DNA of 53,935 nucleotides from Candidatus Hermodarchaeota archaeon (GTDB taxonomy: Archaea > Asgardarchaeota > Hermodarchaeia > Hermodarchaeales > Hermodarchaeaceae), in assembly GCA_016839365.1 (NCBI GenBank), contig JAEOUH010000067.1, forward strand, positions 1 to 53,935, read 5' to 3'. The notes beneath the pieces were generated by a model. That model ran no database searches. It was given only the letters and a program-made list of their open reading frames with translations, and had not been told where the DNA came from. The position numbers and the translations under genes are program-made. Below are positions 1 through 7,829 of this stretch, one piece after another. Position 1 is the stretch's first letter. Every line of letters starts with the position of its first letter.

Positions 1-272
1 CATGAAATCATTCTCCATAATGATGCTTACTGAATTGGTGATTGTTCTTCTTTGTTATGCTGAGTGTAACTTAGGAGTGTTACCGGGTAAAAGCCTTTTA
101 TTCTTGGTTTCACCGAATGAAAGTGGAGGCAAGCATTACTTGCCTGTCCTCGTTGTGATTCCGCTGGCCATGCCAATGAAATGCAACAATGGGCAGAATC
201 GAAACGAAAGTATCCTCACTCTTGTCAACGAATAGCTCCTTATTCGTTGATTAAACCACGATTTGAGTAAGT
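1..272. other. Left edge, no gene supported
   Basis: This stretch holds no gene that I can support. A plus-strand open frame of 77 codons starts at base 2 (ATG) and ends at 235, but its product has no recognisable domain and its start may only be the window edge. The minus strand holds shorter open stretches with no clear start. The asparagine synthetase gene ends at 273 on the minus strand, so part of this stretch may be its 3' flank. Confidence 0.4.
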
Positions 273-1289
273 CTAGCTAACACCAGGAACCTTCGGAAAG
301 GGTGAGCATTCCCAGATATGTGGAACGCCAGCGACGTATCGGGTTAATCGCTCCAATCCTATGCCAAAACCAGCCGAGGGAGGAATCCCCTCTTCCAACA
401 TGTCCAGATACCATCCATATTTTTGCGGCTCCTCGCCTGTTTCGTGCATCCGTTGCAATACTCCCTTATTGGTGTATTCCCGCTCCCCTCCACTTGAGAG
501 TTCACCATACCCCTCAGGTAACACCAAATCCATGGATCGGACGAGTTCAGGATGGTCAGCATCCCGCAGATAATAGAATCCCCGGGATGTGGCGGGATAG
601 TTGGTAATCCAGAAGGGTGTGCTAAATTGATTGGATAGGTGACACTCTGCTTCCCATGGAATTTCTTCAGCGGGGTCTAGCGTAAAGCCGTCGTTTAGGA
701 GGAGTTCAATAGCTTCTGAAAATGTCAATTGTGGTAAGGTTCGAGGTGGTAAATGAAGGGTGCGTCCAAGTGTAGCCAACTGCTCTTTGCATTTCTGACG
801 GACAGTGCGGATGACCTCGAACATCAACGTGTCTCCCAGCGTCATCACATCTTCGCAGGTGCCATGCGCTACTTCCAAATCGAGTTGGTAGAACTCGACC
901 AGGTGTCTTCCTGTGGTGGAGCTGGCTGATGCTTCAAGTCGAAGGTTGGGGGAAAAAGAGTATACGCGGGGGAAACTCGCCACTGTCATCTGTTTATACA
1001 AGATCATACTAGTCATCAGCACATAGGTTTCACCATAGAAAGGCACTTCAATCGTTCCTGCACCTCGGATGCCTGGATCAGTCACTGGACCAATAATTGG
1101 TGCCAAAACTTCCAAGAATCCTTCACTGTCCAAGACTTTTCGAAACACCCGTGAGATCTCATGTTGAATTGTGAGGATGGCTCGGGCTCGTGCGGATCGG
1201 ATGGATCGGTAACGGAACCGAACACCGCGTCCCACGTCTACGGCTACTTCGCTTGAGAGCTGACGATGCGGGATCGATTCCATTACCAT
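273..1289 (-). CDS. Archaeal-type asparagine synthetase (AsnRS catalytic-core paralogue)
   Basis: The 338-residue product is a class II aminoacyl-tRNA-synthetase catalytic core of the Asp/Asn type without the N-terminal OB-fold anticodon-binding domain. Motif 2 lies at about residues 107-140 (Arg117, Glu119, and GRHLVEF with Arg128 and His129). Motif 3 is GFGIGLERL at 307-315. Stand-alone cores of this kind (archaeal asparagine synthetase, characterised in Pyrococcus) make asparagine from aspartate with ATP and ammonia in the cytoplasm instead of charging tRNA. The absent anticodon domain and the divergent AsnC-type regulator 116 bp away support that reading. A truncated AsnRS/AspRS-like enzyme with another acceptor is the alternative. 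A second Met at residue 3 is an equally possible start. Confidence 0.8.
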   Translation of the reverse strand: MVMESIPHRQLSSEVAVDVGRGVRFRYRSIRSARARAILTIQHEISRVFRKVLDSEGFLEVLAPIIGPVTDPGIRGAGTIEVPFYGETYVLMTSMILYKQMTVASFPRVYSFSPNLRLEASASSTTGRHLVEFYQLDLEVAHGTCEDVMTLGDTLMFEVIRTVRQKCKEQLATLGRTLHLPPRTLPQLTFSEAIELLLNDGFTLDPAEEIPWEAECHLSNQFSTPFWITNYPATSRGFYYLRDADHPELVRSMDLVLPEGYGELSSGGEREYTNKGVLQRMHETGEEPQKYGWYLDMLEEGIPPSAGFGIGLERLTRYVAGVPHIWECSPFPKVPGVS

Positions 1290-1320
1290 ACGAACGCACC
1301 CAGCAGTCTTGGGCTAGTCG

Positions 1321-1403
1321 GCTAATATTAGCTTTTTGCTAATGGCAATGGTAATATGCTAAAATATGATAATAATTATATATGTGATTTGGCAAAATGC
1401 TAA
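1321..1403. promoter_or_regulatory. Divergent promoter with GCTAA repeats (candidate Lrp/AsnC operator)
   Basis: Between the asparagine synthetase and the Lrp/AsnC gene lies the perfect 12-bp palindrome GCTAATATTAGC at 1321-1332, followed by further GCTAA copies at 1338-1342, 1358-1362 and 1399-1403. An AT-rich TATA-like element (about 1373-1385, ATTATATAT) sits about 26 nt upstream of the ATG at 1406. The last repeat overlaps the start of the regulator gene, as expected for autoregulation. Binding by the neighbouring regulator is inferred. Confidence 0.55.
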
Positions 1404-1405
1404 TT

Positions 1406-1849
1406 ATGATTGATGATAAGGACCAGCAGATTCTCGGAGAGTTGCGAAAGGATGCAAGTCAATCGGCGCTGAAAATTGCTCGGAAATTACGATTGCCACG
1501 CTCAACGGTTCAGCATCGGATTGATCGGATGAAATCAAGTAAGATCATCTCACGGATCGTAGCAATTCCTGATTATCCACTGATTGGGCTCCCGGTGACA
1601 GCCTTCGTATTAGTCAATTATAATCCAGTGGCTGGAATATCACAACAGGATGTGGCTCATGCGATAGCAAAACTGGATAATGTGGTTGAAGTGCATGTGG
1701 TTGCTGGACAATGGGATATCATTCTGAAGGCAAGGGGCAAGTCGCTTCAGGAAATCGGTGAGCTTGTGGTTAATCAGTTGCGTCAGATCCAAGGAGTTGG
1801 ACAGACTGTAACATCAGGGAGCTTTTTTAAAATCAAAGAAGAGCTGTGA
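1406..1849 (+). CDS. Lrp/AsnC family transcriptional regulator
   Basis: The 147-residue protein has the two-domain Lrp/AsnC layout: an N-terminal helix-turn-helix at about residues 16-40 (SALKIARKLRLPRSTVQHRI) and a C-terminal RAM ligand-binding beta-alpha-beta-beta-alpha-beta domain from about residue 65 to 140. Such proteins form dimers to octamers and respond to amino acids. The gene is divergent from an asparagine synthetase, the same arrangement as asnC-asnA in enteric bacteria, so asparagine or nitrogen control is the likely role (inference). I chose ATG 1406 because a TATA-like element about 26 nt upstream would give a leaderless transcript starting there. An in-frame ATG at 1397 would add three residues. 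Confidence 0.88.
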   Translation: MIDDKDQQILGELRKDASQSALKIARKLRLPRSTVQHRIDRMKSSKIISRIVAIPDYPLIGLPVTAFVLVNYNPVAGISQQDVAHAIAKLDNVVEVHVVAGQWDIILKARGKSLQEIGELVVNQLRQIQGVGQTVTSGSFFKIKEEL

Positions 1850-1864
1850 AATTATCCAGACAGG

Positions 1865-2356
1865 CTATTTTTGGATGCGCTTGATGAGAGGTCGGAGTTT
1901 CGCATAGTGTTGATTGGTTTCGATATCGTCATACAATGTGTCTTCAAGGGATCGGTTTAGGGCTTCTCGTAGTTGTGCTTCGGCTTCTTTTTCTTTACCA
2001 AGTTCAATGAGGGCCCAGGCATGGTTGAGGAAAATCGTTGGTGTGGGATCAGGGAGAGTGGCTGCTTTTGCGTAACAACGTTCGCCTTTATTCCAGTTAC
2101 CTTGGAGTAAATAGAGGTATCCAAGGTTGTTCCAGCCTTGGAGATTTTCAGGATCGAACTCGGTGGCTTTAGTCGCCGCCTGAATGGCCTTGTCGAGGTG
2201 TTTTTTGTGCTGGTAGATATTCGCTAGCAAGCTCCAACCATCTGTATTTTTGGGCTCAAGTTCCAGGAGCTCTTTTGTGAGTTTTTCAGCTCGGTCATAA
2301 TCTTCATCACTTAAAGCAATAACTGCGCGTTGAAACAGATCGCTTGCGTCTCCCAT
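1865..2356 (-). CDS. Tetratricopeptide-repeat protein
   Basis: The 163-residue protein consists almost wholly of TPR helices. At least three 34-residue repeats are visible between residues 8 and 145, with the usual W/L/G/Y-A-F/P spacing (DGWSLLANIYQHKKHLDKAI, then QGWNNLGYLYLLQGNWNKGE). There is no signal peptide or membrane segment, so it is a cytoplasmic protein-interaction adaptor. The partner is unknown. The regulator gene upstream converges on it (15 bp apart). It is followed upstream (higher coordinates) by a small membrane protein on the same strand about 94 nt away, so the two may be co-transcribed. Confidence 0.75.
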   Translation of the reverse strand: MGDASDLFQRAVIALSDEDYDRAEKLTKELLELEPKNTDGWSLLANIYQHKKHLDKAIQAATKATEFDPENLQGWNNLGYLYLLQGNWNKGERCYAKAATLPDPTPTIFLNHAWALIELGKEKEAEAQLREALNRSLEDTLYDDIETNQHYAKLRPLIKRIQK

Positions 2357-2449
2357 TAGTCTGCACCTTTGTATGCTTTCACGTGTATCTTCCTCTTAAA
2401 TGCCCCTTTACAAATGTAATTAATCTCAGTAGATGCAAGCGAATTAGAA

Positions 2450-2839
2450 TTACTCTGATGACTTCTCCCTGTCGTCGGAGGTGTCGAGTCCCATTCTCTT
2501 GCGATATTGTTCGTATTGAGCTTGATCCATTCGTTCGAAGCGTTTTCGAAATTCACGTTTGAGAAAAGATTGCATGACAAAATAGGTTAGACCTACCGCA
2601 AACCCAACACCAACACTCACGTAGATTATGATAATGGTGAATAATTGCAGGGCAAGGGAAATGGTATAGAGCCCCCACAATTGAAAGAGGTAACTCAATC
2701 CAAAAAGGATGACAACAAGAATGATTAGCCCAACCAAGACCAAGATAAGGTCTCGGATGCGTGAACGACGTGGGTAATCATCACCTTCGTCCCGTGGAAT
2801 GCGTCTAGGTGGACGATAATATCGGACAGCAGTGGGCAT
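2450..2839 (-). CDS. Small two-TM membrane protein, unknown function
   Basis: The 129-residue product starts with a basic, arginine-rich cytoplasmic segment (residues 1-28). Two strongly hydrophobic segments follow, at about 31-52 (LILVLVGLIILVVILFGLSY) and 60-88. The charged amphipathic C-terminal tail is rich in Arg, Glu and Gln (FRKRFERMDQAQYEQYRKRM). I recognise no family. The basic N-terminus and long charged tail place both ends on the cytoplasmic side. It lies on the same strand as the TPR gene. Confidence 0.65.
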   Translation of the reverse strand: MPTAVRYYRPPRRIPRDEGDDYPRRSRIRDLILVLVGLIILVVILFGLSYLFQLWGLYTISLALQLFTIIIIYVSVGVGFAVGLTYFVMQSFLKREFRKRFERMDQAQYEQYRKRMGLDTSDDREKSSE

Positions 2840-3014
2840 GGATTATTCACCGATTCATCAATTCACTCGCATTGTGAGCTGTTAAATTTATTTGGGTAAC
2901 GGATTTGTAAGCTTTCTTCCAAAAGCCTAGTATATGAGTTGTTTTTTATACACGAAAGCCTTTTCAGAGGAGGCAATACAAGAGTTGTCACCTCGTTATG
3001 GAGGATGTTAAACT

Positions 3015-3362
3015 TTGGCTTATGAACAATATGTCCGACTACTGAGCTTTTGGGGCGCAATCATCGCCATAATCTTAGCAATTGTTTCAATTCTCTTCCA
3101 AGGCGTAACTATTATGCTAGCGGGAATATGGGCGGTCTTTGTACTTCCAAGTGCGATGCTGTACATAGCGTTAGATATCGTTGCACTAATTGCTGCTTTT
3201 TTGGTTTGGCGAAGATATGTGCCTATGCTTGAAACTGCTTACCATGCAACCTGGATCCCTCTCATTATCTTAGGTATCCTTTCTTGGGCTGCCGTTGGAG
3301 GTATCCTTATTTTCATTGCTGGAATCCTTGTGGTTCTGGACAAAGAAAATGTAAAAGCATGA
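3015..3362 (+). CDS. Four-TM small membrane protein
   Basis: The 115-residue product is almost entirely hydrophobic, with four predicted transmembrane segments (about residues 10-30, 33-60, 75-92 and 92-110), a short polar hairpin (WRRYVPMLE) and the ending DKENVKA. The start is TTG at 3015, supported by a GGAGG sequence at 3001-3006 about 9 nt upstream. A protein of similar size and layout, with the same INDE/LDKE-type end, is encoded 120 bp downstream, so the pair may be diverged tandem duplicates. No function is assigned. Confidence 0.65.
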   Translation: MAYEQYVRLLSFWGAIIAIILAIVSILFQGVTIMLAGIWAVFVLPSAMLYIALDIVALIAAFLVWRRYVPMLETAYHATWIPLIILGILSWAAVGGILIFIAGILVVLDKENVKA

Positions 3363-3384
3363 TATCCAGCGGACGCGAATAATC

Positions 3385-3428
3385 GAGGAACTAGCGGTCT
3401 ATTCGCTAGTGTCCTCTTCTTTTTTCTT
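3385..3428 (+). terminator. Stem-loop plus T-rich tract
   Basis: The arms at 3390-3396 and 3404-3410 (ACTAGCG/CGCTAGT) pair perfectly around a 7-nt loop, and flanking GAGG/CCTC bases extend the stem. A T-rich run follows at 3417-3426. Its place directly behind the gene ending at 3362 suggests a terminator. Confidence 0.55.
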
Positions 3429-3490
3429 CGTAAACTCTATTAACCAAGTCCTAGCGATTAGATGTAGATAATATCAGGTGTGTGATATCG

Positions 3491-3841
3491 ATGGAATTGA
3501 TTGAAGCCGCGGAATATCTTGTTCGTGTTGGCGCAATCCTGGGATTGGTGTTGGGTCTTCTTTCAAGTTTATATTGGGGCTTTATTGTGTTGCTTGGTTT
3601 TGCTCCACCTTATCTTGCAGTGAACGTCTATGAGATATTGATGCTGATTGTCAGCATCTTGGCACTAGGGTTCTGCTATACTATTCTAAGTCGATTTCTT
3701 CAATGGCTTCAAGCAGATCCCATGCGTGCGGCTTTGTATTTGATAGGCTTGGGTATTATCGTAGCCATTGGTGCGTGGGGGATCGCAGGATTACTTATTG
3801 TGATCGGGGCGGTCCTCATTCTTATTGATGAAACAAGCTAA
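3491..3841 (+). CDS. Four-TM small membrane protein, likely paralogue of the preceding gene
   Basis: The 116-residue product has about four transmembrane segments (roughly residues 10-30, 33-60, 75-92 and 92-112) and ends IVIGAVLILIDETS, parallel to the IFIAGILVVLDKENVKA end of the gene before it. I took ATG 3491 because a GTGAT sequence lies 4 nt upstream. GTG 3482 is the alternative. It has no recognised family and no catalytic motif. Its 3' end converges on the M29-like gene with 20 bp between stops. Confidence 0.62.
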   Translation: MELIEAAEYLVRVGAILGLVLGLLSSLYWGFIVLLGFAPPYLAVNVYEILMLIVSILALGFCYTILSRFLQWLQADPMRAALYLIGLGIIVAIGAWGIAGLLIVIGAVLILIDETS

Positions 3842-3861
3842 TCGTGATTGCTACCTTATTG

Positions 3862-4950
3862 CTAAATCGTGAGCTTTTCGTCCATGATAACAGCTGTGGG
3901 TCCAATGCTCACAATGGCATCGTTGAGTGTATGACTATATGCAACATTGCTGTGGCTACTCCCCCCCAAGAATGTATTCGCTCCCAATCCCAGTGTGATT
4001 GAACCTGGAATCAAATCGTCGAGGGGCTGTCCAAGGTTGGTTGTGGCTTTCTCATTAATGCCAAAGGTTAAGCGGGTGAGTTGGTCCTTTGTTCCCTTTC
4101 CGGACTGTAGTGCTCCTTCGATGGTCTTTTCACCTTTTAAGGCACGGGTGCCAACAACTTGCCCCTTTTTAAAATCCAATCGAAGATTTTCAATGGTGTC
4201 TCCAAGGTACGCACGAGGCCACTTGAAAACCACAGTGCCTTCAGCACTCGAAGGTTCAACGGGAATGGAGATGGACCCTGCCGGCATCTGTGCTAAGACG
4301 TTTCTGGTTTGCACATCACCTTGATCAATAATACCATCATCGATGAATGAGCGACCACGAGTCCGGAATCGTAGGTCTGTTCCTTCACTCGAACTGAGAT
4401 GAATTTCTCTGTGCTTACTGAGAAGTGTTTTGATACGGTTTCCCAAATTGATTATGGCTGACTGTGTTGCTGACATACAATGGTTATTTTCTTGGATAAG
4501 GGCTGAATGCGAAAGCCCATAGGCTTTAGCTGCTGCTTCTGTGAATGCAGTTGATCGAACAAATAGAGTGCGTACTCGATTAGACACTGCTGTGCTGAGA
4601 AGCTGGATGAGTTGCCCAGTAGCATAGAGCGCTTTTCCTTTATCTGCAGCTTTGAAGGGGGCCGGATCGTTGGGACCATCTAATACGACCAACACATCAG
4701 ACTTTCCCACTCCCTCTAACCAATGAGCAGGTGTTGTAGTTATGGCTTCCTGTGGAGCTTTCTTCAGAATATGCGAAAGCAAAGTTTCAGTCATTAAAGT
4801 GAGAGTTACTGAGGCCCCGTGTAATTGTGCTTGCTGCGCCACTTCCTCCGCTAAATCCAAAGTGTGATCCCAAGTATGAATCCATACTCTTTCTTGATCA
4901 CGGACTCGCAAAGCATCTCGGATAATTTGACGAGCTAAAGCCATTGTCAT
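3862..4950 (-). CDS. M29-like (aminopeptidase T / thermophilic metalloprotease) family protein
   Basis: The 362-residue product follows the aminopeptidase T fold. Its N-terminus (ALARQIIRDALRVRDQERVW IHTW) matches the conserved start of that family, and the C-terminal half carries the MPAGSISIPVEP, LTFGIN and GLGANTFLGGSSHSN segments. M29 enzymes are cytoplasmic metallo-aminopeptidases with Glu, Glu, His, His and Asp ligands. Here the expected GE after MPA is GS and the Glu before the FGIN turn is Thr, so one or both acidic ligands seem lost and peptidase activity is doubtful. I took ATG 4950 because AGGTG lies 7 nt upstream and a TTATAAAG TATA box lies near 5000. The frame stays open to 5067, but the extra residues do not resemble the family. 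Confidence 0.68.
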   Translation of the reverse strand: MTMALARQIIRDALRVRDQERVWIHTWDHTLDLAEEVAQQAQLHGASVTLTLMTETLLSHILKKAPQEAITTTPAHWLEGVGKSDVLVVLDGPNDPAPFKAADKGKALYATGQLIQLLSTAVSNRVRTLFVRSTAFTEAAAKAYGLSHSALIQENNHCMSATQSAIINLGNRIKTLLSKHREIHLSSSEGTDLRFRTRGRSFIDDGIIDQGDVQTRNVLAQMPAGSISIPVEPSSAEGTVVFKWPRAYLGDTIENLRLDFKKGQVVGTRALKGEKTIEGALQSGKGTKDQLTRLTFGINEKATTNLGQPLDDLIPGSITLGLGANTFLGGSSHSNVAYSHTLNDAIVSIGPTAVIMDEKLTI

Positions 4951-5104
4951 CTGAATACACCTTTTGGCATCAATCGATACCATCCTTTGAAACCTGTACT
5001 TTATAACCTCTTGCCCAACGAAATGAATGGTTCTCCAGCAACTCCCAAAGGGAATATCAGTTAGCACCCCCCCTCTCAGTCTATTTAAGTCACCCTCTGA
5101 TTAG

Positions 5105-5140
5105 AGGGGTTGCTGGTGAACAATCATGACCAGTAACCCT
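5105..5140 (+). promoter_or_regulatory. Hairpin presenting a start codon in its loop
   Basis: Bases 5107-5117 (GGGTTGCTGGT) pair with 5129-5139 (ACCAGTAACCC) over 11 pairs including one G-U. The 11-nt loop GAACAATCATG contains the ATG of a 35-codon frame. A GGTGA Shine-Dalgarno sequence straddles the stem and loop. It could act as a translational switch for the micro-ORF or be part of a structured RNA; this is inference. Confidence 0.4.
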
Positions 5141-5233
5141 CCACGGGACCCCCAACGCCCCTATTTGCATCCCCGCAAATGGCGAATAACCTATCTACCA
5201 GATGACGACACCGTCATCAATTGCGACAACTAA
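5126..5233 (+). CDS. Possible 35-residue micro-protein
   Basis: This 35-codon frame starts at ATG 5126, 5 nt after GGTGA, and encodes a polar, basic-then-acidic peptide (MTSNPPRDPQRPYLHPRKWR at the start, DDDTVINCDN at the end). It lies in the 400-bp gap between the M29-like gene and the signal-peptide protein, and nothing else occupies that gap apart from a TATA-like AAATAAAAAG at about 5317-5326 that serves the next gene. No homologue is recognised. It could be a chance frame inside a structured RNA. Confidence 0.3.
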   Translation: MTSNPPRDPQRPYLHPRKWRITYLPDDDTVINCDN

Positions 5234-5360
5234 CCACGTACTCAAGAACCTATTACATCACGGGGGCTCATGGAAGAGAGGGGAGCCAGGGGAACCACTC
5301 GCTTGAACCGGAACAAATAAAAAGCGACCAAAACACGCGGCAAATGCAGAGGTGACGCCC

Positions 5361-6041
5361 ATGCGGGCACAACATCTGCACACCTATCTGTTGTTTGTCC
5401 TTTTGCTTTTCACGATCTTTACTCTATCTACCGTTGAAGCCTTTGAGGGCTATTGGATTGCAACGGGGCAAGACTACATTGGCTACTTTGAACCCCTCCC
5501 TGGTAACAGCCAATGGACTTTCAATGCCTCTCGTGGACCTACAGAACGGTGGGGCATCAACTTCACCATCAGCGGGTTCGGCTTACATCCCACCACACTT
5601 CTGGTATGCGACCAAATCCAATACAACCACTGGCTGGATACAGGCACGTCCAGCCACTGCCATTACTCCACTACCGTCAACTACAGCCTCCACATCATCG
5701 TCGACCTTCCCCAACAGGGTCAGTGGTATCTAGTTGTAAACAACACTGGGCCAATCTTTCTCTTCTTTTCTCTTCGCCTCACTCGCTACCAATGGACCAA
5801 TGACTTCCCTTCAACGCCCACTAACCCTGTTGAATCACTCAGTAACCTCTTTGTAGACATTCTAGTTATTGGTGTCATTGTCCTCATCGTTATTCCCTGT
5901 ATCTGCAAGGTGAACTGTTTGAGTTTCAGCCGACGCCGCTCCAAAAAGCAAGTCCATTCCAAGAAAGTTAATCATCAAACCACCATCTTGGTCGTTACAC
6001 CCAAGCAGCTCGAGACGTTTAACGACGACGAAGATCCCTGA
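5361..6041 (+). CDS. Secreted, C-terminally membrane-anchored beta-rich protein
   Basis: The 226-residue protein has a signal peptide (hydrophobic core LLFVLLLFTIFTLSTVEA, about residues 8-27), then an extracytoplasmic beta-sandwich-like region of about 135 residues with many Asn/Thr glycosylation-type sites and Trp/Tyr-rich strands (QQGQWYLVVNNTGPIFLFF). A single transmembrane segment at about 160-183 and a basic cytoplasmic tail (SRRRSKK) ending in acidic NDDEDP complete it. The repeat of polar strands resembles GOLD-like or PPC-like domains, without certainty. ATG 5361 is preferred because GAGGTGA lies 5 nt upstream; the in-frame GTG at 5352 lies inside that site. TATA-like AAATAAAAAG lies about 27 nt before the probable transcript start. 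Confidence 0.65.
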   Translation: MRAQHLHTYLLFVLLLFTIFTLSTVEAFEGYWIATGQDYIGYFEPLPGNSQWTFNASRGPTERWGINFTISGFGLHPTTLLVCDQIQYNHWLDTGTSSHCHYSTTVNYSLHIIVDLPQQGQWYLVVNNTGPIFLFFSLRLTRYQWTNDFPSTPTNPVESLSNLFVDILVIGVIVLIVIPCICKVNCLSFSRRRSKKQVHSKKVNHQTTILVVTPKQLETFNDDEDP

Positions 6042-6169
6042 CTACGCTCAATACTAAGTGTTTCTATTTACTTACGAAGTAAAATGCAAGGACCACCAAT
6101 CGAGTTAAAAGCCAACATAGAAAATAAATACCTAGGCACCTTACTGACCCTCTACAGGAGATACTGTCT

Positions 6170-7252
6170 ATGAGTAAAGCGACCTACATCTTCAAAGTCC
6201 CCGTTGCCGGCGACGGCGCTGTGGGCAAAACTAGCCTTATCGTCCGGTACACACAGGGAACCTTCACCGACACGTACAAAATGACCATCGGTACGTCTTT
6301 TGCTGTCAAGACTGTTGATTTAGGGAATGTGATTGTCAAGCTGCAAATTTGGGACTTAGCGGGTCAACCTCATTTTGGAGGAGTGCGCCCCTTATTTTAT
6401 CAGGGCTCGACCGGTGTCATCTACGTGTTTAGTGTGATTGACCGGGCGTCCTTTGATCACCTTGTTGGTTGGCTGGAGGAGACACGGAAGAATGCGGGGA
6501 ATATTCCAGGCATTCTGATAGGGAATAAGACGGATTTACTGGATCAGCGTGTTGTGTCGCGGGAGGAAGCAGAGTCCTTTGCGACGCAGGCAGGATTGCG
6601 GTATGTTGAGACGAGTGCAAAGATGGATGAGAATGTAGGAGACTCATTTATTATGATGGCGAAAACGATTATTGGGTCCAAGTGGCCGGACCAGGTGGAA
6701 GAGGAGGCTGAACCAACACCCGCTGAGCCTGAAACTCCTCCATTGGTTGCTGAATCGGCATCGGATGAAGAGTCGACTTTAGACCCTGAGGATATTAGGG
6801 CGATTGCAGCTGCGAATGCAGGCGATGTAGTATTTGAAGAGCCGAAACCTGTGGCTCCTGAGCCGAACGTTGAGCCAATTCCCAAGCCGGTGGTTGAGGT
6901 AACTACCGAACCCGAACGGGAGCCCATTGTTGAACCTGAAGTGGTTGTTCCAGTGGAGCCTCCACCAGTAATCACACCTGATCCTACTCCAATTCAGCCA
7001 CCAAGTGCACCACAACCAGTTCATGAGGATGTTGTGGTAGAGGTTAAGAAGGAATCAAGTTTGGTGGAGTTCATTGGTGTTGACCCGCAGGATCTCTCAT
7101 CAGATGATTTTGAGAAACGGACAATTCATGCTATGCAACGGCTTGGTGTCAGTGAAGTCGGTGTGTTGGGAACATTTCTACGAAGCCTCATCCGACAGGG
7201 TCAACGTGATGTTGTGATTGAGAGCCTGGAGAGCTTGCAAGAAGAACGCTAG
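6170..7252 (+). CDS. Ras/Rab-like small GTPase with acidic Pro-rich linker and C-terminal helical domain
   Basis: Residues 5-172 form a complete Ras-superfamily G domain: P-loop GDGAVGKT (14-21), switch I Thr39, DLAGQ (62-66) with the catalytic-type Gln, NKTD (119-122) and ETSAK (147-151). A linker of about 120 residues rich in Pro, Glu and Val follows (about 175-290), then a small helical domain (about 295-360). There is no C-terminal prenylation cysteine, so membrane recruitment would need another route. Family knowledge says it cycles between GTP and GDP forms; such GTPases are numerous in Asgard archaea. The start has AGGAGA 8 nt upstream and TATA-like AAAATAAATA at about 6120-6129. The first 45 or so codons end mostly in C and later ones mostly in G, an internal change of codon use. 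Confidence 0.93.
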   Translation: MSKATYIFKVPVAGDGAVGKTSLIVRYTQGTFTDTYKMTIGTSFAVKTVDLGNVIVKLQIWDLAGQPHFGGVRPLFYQGSTGVIYVFSVIDRASFDHLVGWLEETRKNAGNIPGILIGNKTDLLDQRVVSREEAESFATQAGLRYVETSAKMDENVGDSFIMMAKTIIGSKWPDQVEEEAEPTPAEPETPPLVAESASDEESTLDPEDIRAIAAANAGDVVFEEPKPVAPEPNVEPIPKPVVEVTTEPEREPIVEPEVVVPVEPPPVITPDPTPIQPPSAPQPVHEDVVVEVKKESSLVEFIGVDPQDLSSDDFEKRTIHAMQRLGVSEVGVLGTFLRSLIRQGQRDVVIESLESLQEER

Positions 7253-7258
7253 CCTGTC

Positions 7259-7687
7259 TCATCGGCCTTGTTGCCGCGCGGCCATCCATGCGATAAAGAG
7301 CACTTGAGCAACGATAATCATAATGGGATATGTAACAGGATCCCAATATCCAGAATCCGCAGTGACCAAAATGAGTCCGACTTCATCCACGGCTAGTCCC
7401 AATCCTAAACCTAAGAAAAAAGCTCCAAAGACTTTGGCTCGTCGGCTTTCCCAATATAAGGCTATGAAGCCCCCCATTGTCATAAGAATCAATCCCCACA
7501 AAATATGATGATAGTGATAGATGCCCGTTTCAATGCTTATGCCGGGAGCGATGATGACAGTGATGAAGCGGGAGGTAATGATACTGATTGCGTACCAGAT
7601 GAGGACGATACCGGTAATTTGGGCGATAGAAGCGGTTTTAATTCGTTCGCTGACGGTCTTCTTACTACTCATCATATCGACTTCCAT
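7259..7687 (-). CDS. Four-TM membrane protein with intramembrane HH and DE residues
   Basis: The 142-residue product has four transmembrane segments (about residues 22-42, 55-82, 86-105 and 115-135). Conserved-looking polar residues sit in or next to the membrane: YHYHHILWG at the start of TM2 and GLGLAVDEVG in TM3. A His pair and Asp-Glu pair placed like this recur in a family of small archaeal/bacterial membrane proteins of unknown role and could bind a metal (inference). The stop lies 6 bp from the stop of the GTPase gene, so the two are convergent. Met1, Met5 and Met6 are all possible starts; a TATATC element near 7723-7728 gives a short leader. Confidence 0.68.
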   Translation of the reverse strand: MEVDMMSSKKTVSERIKTASIAQITGIVLIWYAISIITSRFITVIIAPGISIETGIYHYHHILWGLILMTMGGFIALYWESRRAKVFGAFFLGLGLGLAVDEVGLILVTADSGYWDPVTYPIMIIVAQVLFIAWMAARQQGR

Positions 7688-7829
7688 GGGAACTTGTGGG
7701 CTAGGGTTTGGTGGCTTCTGTGATATAAGCTTAGCCTTACTCTTGTGAAATGCATAGCTGAGGGGGACTGGGCGAAGCTATTTAGGGAAGCAGGCTCGTA
7801 TCTTAGCGCTAGTTGTGTAGGAGTTGAAG

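Noticed and set aside
2..235. 77-codon plus-strand frame at the left edge
   Set aside because: No domain signal, no ribosome-binding site can be seen before the first base, and the composition looks like a chance frame.
6544..6975. Gly/Ser/Thr-rich minus-strand frame
   Set aside because: It mirrors the repetitive Pro/Glu/Val linker of the GTPase on the other strand and is a shadow.
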